DNA from: Oscillospiraceae bacterium | GTDB taxonomy: Bacteria > Bacillota > Clostridia > Oscillospirales > Ruminococcaceae | Direction of reading: 5' to 3' | NCBI GenBank assembly: GCA_009783205.1 | Contig: WRHO01000006.1 | Location: 1-64,000, forward strand | Length of the DNA stretch: 64,000 bases | In this document: piece by piece, positions 60,446 to 64,000 of the stretch | Layout: the number at the start of each line of letters is the position of its first letter | How positions within the stretch are numbered: position 1 is the first letter of the stretch | The notes under the pieces: generated by a model | The model's database searches: none | The model's input: the letters and a program-made list of their open reading frames with translations, nothing else | Told to the model about the DNA's origin: nothing | Program-made: the position numbers and the translations under genes

Positions 60446-60912
60446 ATAAACTGTTCAAAGAAATTGCCGAGAGAGCTTAATAAACTGCCGCTCGCGCCGA
60501 GAATAGCCCCGATAATAGCGGCGACAATCCCGCCAAAAGCACCGATACCGCCGGTAATAAGCCCGGTCATCCAAAATGCCTTCTTCTCATTAGCTTTCAT
60601 TCCTAATACGCCGAGTACAATCGCGGCAATGCCCAACCCGGTTCCGGCAAGAGAACAGCAACAGCCGAGTACAATTGAAACAATACCCAGTATCATCGAC
60701 AATAAAGCCTTAAACTCCTTCTTTTCGGCGTCGGGTGGCGTTTCATTATATTGAATAGGCGTAAAATCTTGATTTTCGGGTTGACCGAGTTGTTGATTTT
60801 GAAAATCCGAATTTGGTGTTGATTGATTAAATTGTGTATTTTGTAAATCCTGATTCTGTGATTGTTGGTTACCGAATAGGTCGTTATTTTGGTTTTGTTG
60901 ATTATCGTTCAT
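60442..60912 (-). CDS. DUF4190-type membrane protein
   Basis: 156 residues from ATG at 60912. A Gln/Asn-rich soluble N-terminus (NDNQQNQNNDLFGNQQSQNQ) and two C-terminal helices with LGIVSIVLGCCCSLAGTGLG and the GLITGGIGAFGGIVAAIIGA helix, typical of DUF4190. The track start at 60984 translates the leader repeat. GGAAAGGC is the ribosome site. Function unknown. Confidence 0.75.
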   Translation of the reverse strand: MNDNQQNQNNDLFGNQQSQNQDLQNTQFNQSTPNSDFQNQQLGQPENQDFTPIQYNETPPDAEKKEFKALLSMILGIVSIVLGCCCSLAGTGLGIAAIVLGVLGMKANEKKAFWMTGLITGGIGAFGGIVAAIIGAILGASGSLLSSLGNFFEQFI

Positions 60913-60924
60913 AATTATGACCGT

Positions 60925-60949
60925 GCCTTTCCGAGCCGCAAAAAGCTCT
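60925..60949 (-). repeat. Leader repeat copy 2 (DUF4190 gene)
   Basis: 25 bases identical to 48526-48550 before hfq, ending 12 bases before the start codon and containing the ribosome site. Confidence 0.8.
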
Positions 60950-60961
60950 GTAAAATATGTA

Positions 60962-60998
60962 TTAAGGCGGCATAAACTAAGCACAATCGCCGCCTTAA
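60962..60998 (-). terminator. Terminator after tsf
   Basis: TTAAGGCGGC pairs with GCCGCCTTAA around a 16-base loop; the minus-strand 3' side continues ATACATATTTT. Confidence 0.6.
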
Positions 60999-61001
60999 TA
61001 T

Positions 61002-61919
61002 TTAATTAATCATTGAAGCAACTTCATCGGCGAAGTTATCCTCTTTTTTTGCAATTCCTTCACCCTTTTCAAACCGTATAAACTCGATAAGCTTGATATT
61101 TTTACCGATACCGGCAATATACTTTTCTACGGTAGAATCGGGTTCCTTAACAAAAGCCTGTGTCATAAGACAGCTTTCCTCAAAGAACTTTTTCATTCTT
61201 CCCTCTAAAATTTTATCAATAACATTTTGAGGCTTGGGTTTCGCTTCGTTTTCCTTCATAATGAGCTTAAGCTGAGTATCTCGTTCTTCATCTGCTGCCG
61301 CCTTTGGAATACTGTCGGTAGTGATAAACTCGGGGTTCATTGAGGTTATATGCAAAAGAATCCCTTTCGCGCAATTCTTTACCTCATCACCGAAATCATC
61401 GGCGGTCAATTTTAGCATAGTTCCGTGGGTTCCAAAAATACCTTCACCATTGTGAAGATATGAGAATAAGCCGTCTCCTGTGATTCTTGTGAAACGTCTG
61501 ATTTGTATATTTTCGCCAATAGTCGCAATACTGTTTGTCAGAATATCGGCAAGTTTCTCATTTGTACCCGAACCGTTGACGTTTTTCAAAGCCTCTACGT
61601 CTTTAACGTCATTATCAATAATAGTTTGAACCACCAACTCTACAAATTCCTTGAACTTGTCTGTTTTTGCGGCAAAGTCAGTTTCGGCGTTTACTTCAAC
61701 AATAACGCCGACCTTTTTACCTTCATCTATCCTACAAGCTACCAAGCCTTCGGCGGCGATTCTTCCCGCTTTTTTTGCAGCCTTGGCGAGTCCCTTTTCG
61801 CGAAGATATTTAACGGCGGCGTCTATATTGCCGCCCGATTCTTCAAGAGCCCTCTTACAGTCCATCATACCACAGTTTGTCAATTCCTTAAGCTGTTTAA
61901 CATCTTGTGCGCTTATCAT
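61002..61919 (-). CDS. tsf: Elongation factor Ts
   Basis: 305 residues, recycles EF-Tu. UBA-like N-terminus (VKQLKELTNCGMMDCKRALE, TGVGMMDCK-type), EVNAETDFAAKTDKF, and the core repeats ending with the late helical region. Length matches Firmicute EF-Ts. 14 bases after rpsB, the universal order. Confidence 0.96.
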   Translation of the reverse strand: MISAQDVKQLKELTNCGMMDCKRALEESGGNIDAAVKYLREKGLAKAAKKAGRIAAEGLVACRIDEGKKVGVIVEVNAETDFAAKTDKFKEFVELVVQTIIDNDVKDVEALKNVNGSGTNEKLADILTNSIATIGENIQIRRFTRITGDGLFSYLHNGEGIFGTHGTMLKLTADDFGDEVKNCAKGILLHITSMNPEFITTDSIPKAAADEERDTQLKLIMKENEAKPKPQNVIDKILEGRMKKFFEESCLMTQAFVKEPDSTVEKYIAGIGKNIKLIEFIRFEKGEGIAKKEDNFADEVASMIN

Positions 61920-61933
61920 TCTTAAAATTCCTC

Positions 61934-62686
61934 CTATTCGGCCGCTTCGTCTGCGGCGATATCTTCTTCGTTTTCATCGCTTTCATCTGAGGCGGCATCT
62001 GAATTCCCCTGCCGCGCTTCAATAATCGCGCTCGCCATTGCGCCGGCAATCAGCTTGACCGAACGAATAGCATCGTCGTTACCGGGGATAACATAGTCGA
62101 TTTCATCGGGGTCGCAGTTTGTATCGACAATAGCAACCACGGGAATACCTAATTTCTTTGCTTCGAGAACGGCAATACGTTCCTTTTTAGGGTCAACCAC
62201 GAACAATGCCCCCGGAAGCTTTGTCATATTCTTAATCCCGCCGAGAAATTTCTCGAGCTTAGATATTTCCAAATTAAGCTTAATAACCTCTTTTTTAGGC
62301 AATAAATCAAAGGTTCCGTCGGTTTCCATTTTACGCAATTGTTCAAGACGTTTAACGCGTCTTTGGATTGTTTTAAAGTTTGTCATCATTCCGCCGAGCC
62401 AACGCGCATTAACAAAATGCGAGCTTGAGCGTTCGGCTTCTTCTCTAACCGAATCGGCAGCCTGTTTCTTTGTGCCTACAAAGAGAATTTCTCCGCCATC
62501 TTCTACCACAGAGCGTATAAACATATACGCCTCGTCGAGCTTTTTCACCGTCTTTTGAAGGTCGATGATATAAATGCCCGTTCTTTCCGTAAATATATAC
62601 GGTGCCATTTTTGGGTTCCAGCGTCTCGTTTGATGTCCAAAGTGAACGCCCGCTTCAAGAAGCTGTTTCATTGATATTACTGCCAT
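61934..62686 (-). CDS. rpsB: 30S ribosomal protein S2
   Basis: 250 residues from ATG at 62686 ([20 protein letters not shown]) after AAAGGAG; the 24 extra residues in the track lie upstream of it. Family blocks: [59 protein letters not shown] and [20 protein letters not shown]. An acidic C-terminal tail. It needs bS1 to load on the small subunit. Confidence 0.96.
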   Translation of the reverse strand: MAVISMKQLLEAGVHFGHQTRRWNPKMAPYIFTERTGIYIIDLQKTVKKLDEAYMFIRSVVEDGGEILFVGTKKQAADSVREEAERSSSHFVNARWLGGMMTNFKTIQRRVKRLEQLRKMETDGTFDLLPKKEVIKLNLEISKLEKFLGGIKNMTKLPGALFVVDPKKERIAVLEAKKLGIPVVAIVDTNCDPDEIDYVIPGNDDAIRSVKLIAGAMASAIIEARQGNSDAASDESDENEEDIAADEAAE

Positions 62687-62810
62687 TTTACTGTTTTCTC
62701 CTTTGTTTTTTGGTTTATCCTCCTTTGCACAGCCGTGACCGTCACCAAAAACGTGCAAAGTGTGAATTACGTGTTTAACGCGTTGATTATACTCCTTCGT
62801 TAAGGAGTAT

Positions 62811-62839
62811 ATTATACCATATTATTCCAATAATTGCAA
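62811..62839 (-). promoter_or_regulatory. Promoter of rpsB-tsf
   Basis: TTGCAA, 17 bases, TATAAT on the minus strand. The transcript starts with a tight stem ACTCCTT-AACG-AAGGAGT, in a leader of about 120 bases that may serve S2 autoregulation. Confidence 0.75.
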
Positions 62840-62853
62840 GAATAATTTTTCGT

Positions 62854-63141
62854 CTATTTCAACAAACTTTTAAATCCCGTAAGCTGTTTTTTTGTAACTC
62901 CCGGAAAATCACAACTTACGAGAATCGTATCTTCCCCGATAATTTCAATATCGCCCCACGGAATGACATAATCGGCTTCTCTTCCGAATAAGCCGAAGAA
63001 CCTCGACCGCCCGTGTACAATTAAATCGCATATCTTAGCCGTTCGCGTTTCAAAAACTACATCATCAACAAACCCGATTTTACTACCCGATTTAAGATGT
63101 ATAATCTCTTTATTGCGTAAATCCTCAAAGCAACAGGTCAT
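62854..63141 (-). CDS. PRC-barrel protein YlmC/YmxH
   Basis: 95 residues from ATG at 63141 (MTCCFEDLRNKEIIHL). GGAGG is at correct distance for this start, not for 63150 or 63198. PRC-barrel features: GSKIGFVDDVVFE, AKICDLIVHGRSRFFGLFG and YVIPWGDIEIIGEDTILV. The family is linked to sporulation loci in Firmicutes; activity unknown. Confidence 0.85.
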   Translation of the reverse strand: MTCCFEDLRNKEIIHLKSGSKIGFVDDVVFETRTAKICDLIVHGRSRFFGLFGREADYVIPWGDIEIIGEDTILVSCDFPGVTKKQLTGFKSLLK

Positions 63142-63188
63142 ACCAAACATACCTCCATATATTATAAAGTATGACAAGTCAGCCTGTA

Positions 63189-63623
63189 CTATGCCCATTT
63201 TTTACTATTCCCATTTTTCAGAAACGACAAATACCCCTCTAAGATAATTGCGGCGGCTACAGAATCAATTGTTTCGCGACGTTTATTGCCTCTGCGGTTA
63301 TTTTGATTCATAATCGCGGTGGCGGACACCGTTGTTAGACGTTCGTCCCATAATTCAACATGAAGTCCGGATGCTATTCGAAGCTTTTCTGTAAAACGCT
63401 CGCATATTTCGCTTTTTTCACCTTTTGTCCCGTTCATATTAATAGGATTTCCCACAACAATTCGCTCCGCTTGATTAGAAACGGCGACTTTAACGATTTT
63501 ACCTACGAGTGTATTGAAGTTTTTTTCATGAATTACTTCAAGCGGAGAAGCGATTGTTCCCGTAAAATCACTTATCGCCAGCCCCGTGCGACGGGTACCG
63601 TAATCAACCGCTAAAACTCTCAA
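63189..63623 (-). CDS. ruvX: Putative Holliday junction resolvase / pre-16S nuclease RuvX (YqgF)
   Basis: 144 residues, RNase H-like fold. MRVLAVDYGTRRTGLAISD with the first catalytic aspartate, IVVGNPINMNGTKG, VELWDERLTTVSA with the second acid, and DSVAAAIILEGYL with the third. It matures 16S rRNA 5' ends in other bacteria. Its start overlaps the next upstream gene by 4 bases. Confidence 0.93.
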   Translation of the reverse strand: MRVLAVDYGTRRTGLAISDFTGTIASPLEVIHEKNFNTLVGKIVKVAVSNQAERIVVGNPINMNGTKGEKSEICERFTEKLRIASGLHVELWDERLTTVSATAIMNQNNRRGNKRRETIDSVAAAIILEGYLSFLKNGNSKKWA

Positions 63624-64000
63624 AGCTCTATTTTGCCGTATAAGGTTGTGTTTTTTTCAACATCTGTGGTTTCTTTCGAAATATCGGGAGCGGCGGTTCG
63701 TTTATAATCGCGCTCAAATGAGGTTGAAAAACCTGCAGATTTTTTATACGACCTACTCTGTACCGAACTCGACACCTCACCGGGAGTATGTGTTAAAACA
63801 ACGCTTGACCCTTGAACGCCGTCTTCGCGTTTACCGGAAGAGCGACTCCCCCCCCTGTCACGGTCATTACGCTCGCCGCGATTACCGCGTTCGGAACGCT
63901 CGGGTGAGCCGACGCCGCGCTTTTTAAACACCTCCGCCGAAATAACAACCTTTCTGTACGGCTCATCACCTATGGAATTGCTGTACACGCCGTCGATACT
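63620..64000 (-). CDS. Partial gene, Arg/Gly/Ser-rich C-terminal part
   Basis: The frame is open to the window edge (SIDGVYSNSIGDEPYRKV), so the true start lies beyond base 64000. What is visible is a low-complexity basic region (SERGNRGERNDRDRGGSRSS) and a Ser/Thr-rich tail. No family recognised. Overlap with ruvX by 4 bases suggests one transcription unit. Confidence 0.6.
   Translation of the reverse strand, partial: SIDGVYSNSIGDEPYRKVVISAEVFKKRGVGSPERSERGNRGERNDRDRGGSRSSGKREDGVQGSSVVLTHTPGEVSSSVQSRSYKKSAGFSTSFERDYKRTAAPDISKETTDVEKNTTLYGKIEL

Overview
The window is almost entirely from one low-to-moderate GC Firmicute of the Clostridia type, probably an uncultured gut or rumen Oscillospirales relative. 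The evidence is gene content and order: rplU-rpmA-obgE-mrnC, mutL-miaA-hfq, cdaA-cdaR, divIVA-ileS-lspA-rluD, split transketolase halves, a YtaF-type membrane protein, RGGAGG ribosome sites, and -35/-10 boxes spaced by 17 bases almost everywhere. It also has a surface-protein style known from that group (GLUG repeats, LRRs, degenerate dockerin-like tails). The first ~1.56 kb does not fit. It is GC-rich, encodes a TPR protein and a Maf C-terminus that look planctomycete-like, and is joined in frame to the N-terminus of a clostridial secreted protein. A chimeric contig is the simplest explanation.

Layout. 1-1.56 kb: foreign or chimeric end. 1.56-7.1 kb: accessory region with a dockerin-like secreted protein, an intact ISAs1-type insertion sequence with terminal repeats and target duplication, a transposase remnant, a truncated serine recombinase, a DUF4143 ATPase, tRNA-Ser(GGA) and a decayed half copy of it. 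7.2-9.9 kb: the L21/L27/Obg/mini-RNase III operon with a leader. 9.9-18.6 kb: a giant GLUG-repeat surface protein. 18.8-21.6 kb: feoA, feoB and a YtaF/MntP-type gene. 21.6-30 kb: a decayed SWIM gene, an orphan C-terminal domain fragment, an O-antigen-ligase-like gene, a large LRR surface protein with a 30-bp minisatellite, and an ECF sigma domain fused through a membrane helix to an LRR domain.

30.2-37.46 kb is the most interesting part. It is a 7.2-kb AT-rich element bounded by 32-bp direct repeats. Restoring the empty site gives a perfect palindrome of about 64 bp with a dif-like centre. The element carries a Rep_trans-type replication protein, a candidate ssDNA-binding protein, a protein with the exact layout of a filamentous-phage major coat protein, further small membrane proteins, and an XRE repressor with divergent promoters around a symmetric operator. 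It has no integrase gene, which suggests use of host XerC/XerD, and no Zot/pI morphogenesis ATPase. It therefore looks like an inovirus-like prophage or satellite that depends on a helper. An A7 slippery run joins two of its genes in the -1 frame.

37.5-64 kb is housekeeping, nearly all on the minus strand. One transcription unit is divIVA-ileS-lspA-rluD-HAD-transketolase. A second is hfq-adaptor-yggS-sepF. A third is dusB-metal/cobalamin receptor-cdaA-cdaR-zapA-U32-mutL-miaA. Beyond these lie an ECF sigma/anti-sigma pair, small membrane genes, rpsB-tsf, a PRC-barrel gene and ruvX, with a MITE-like repeat and a 25-bp sequence shared by two 5' leaders.
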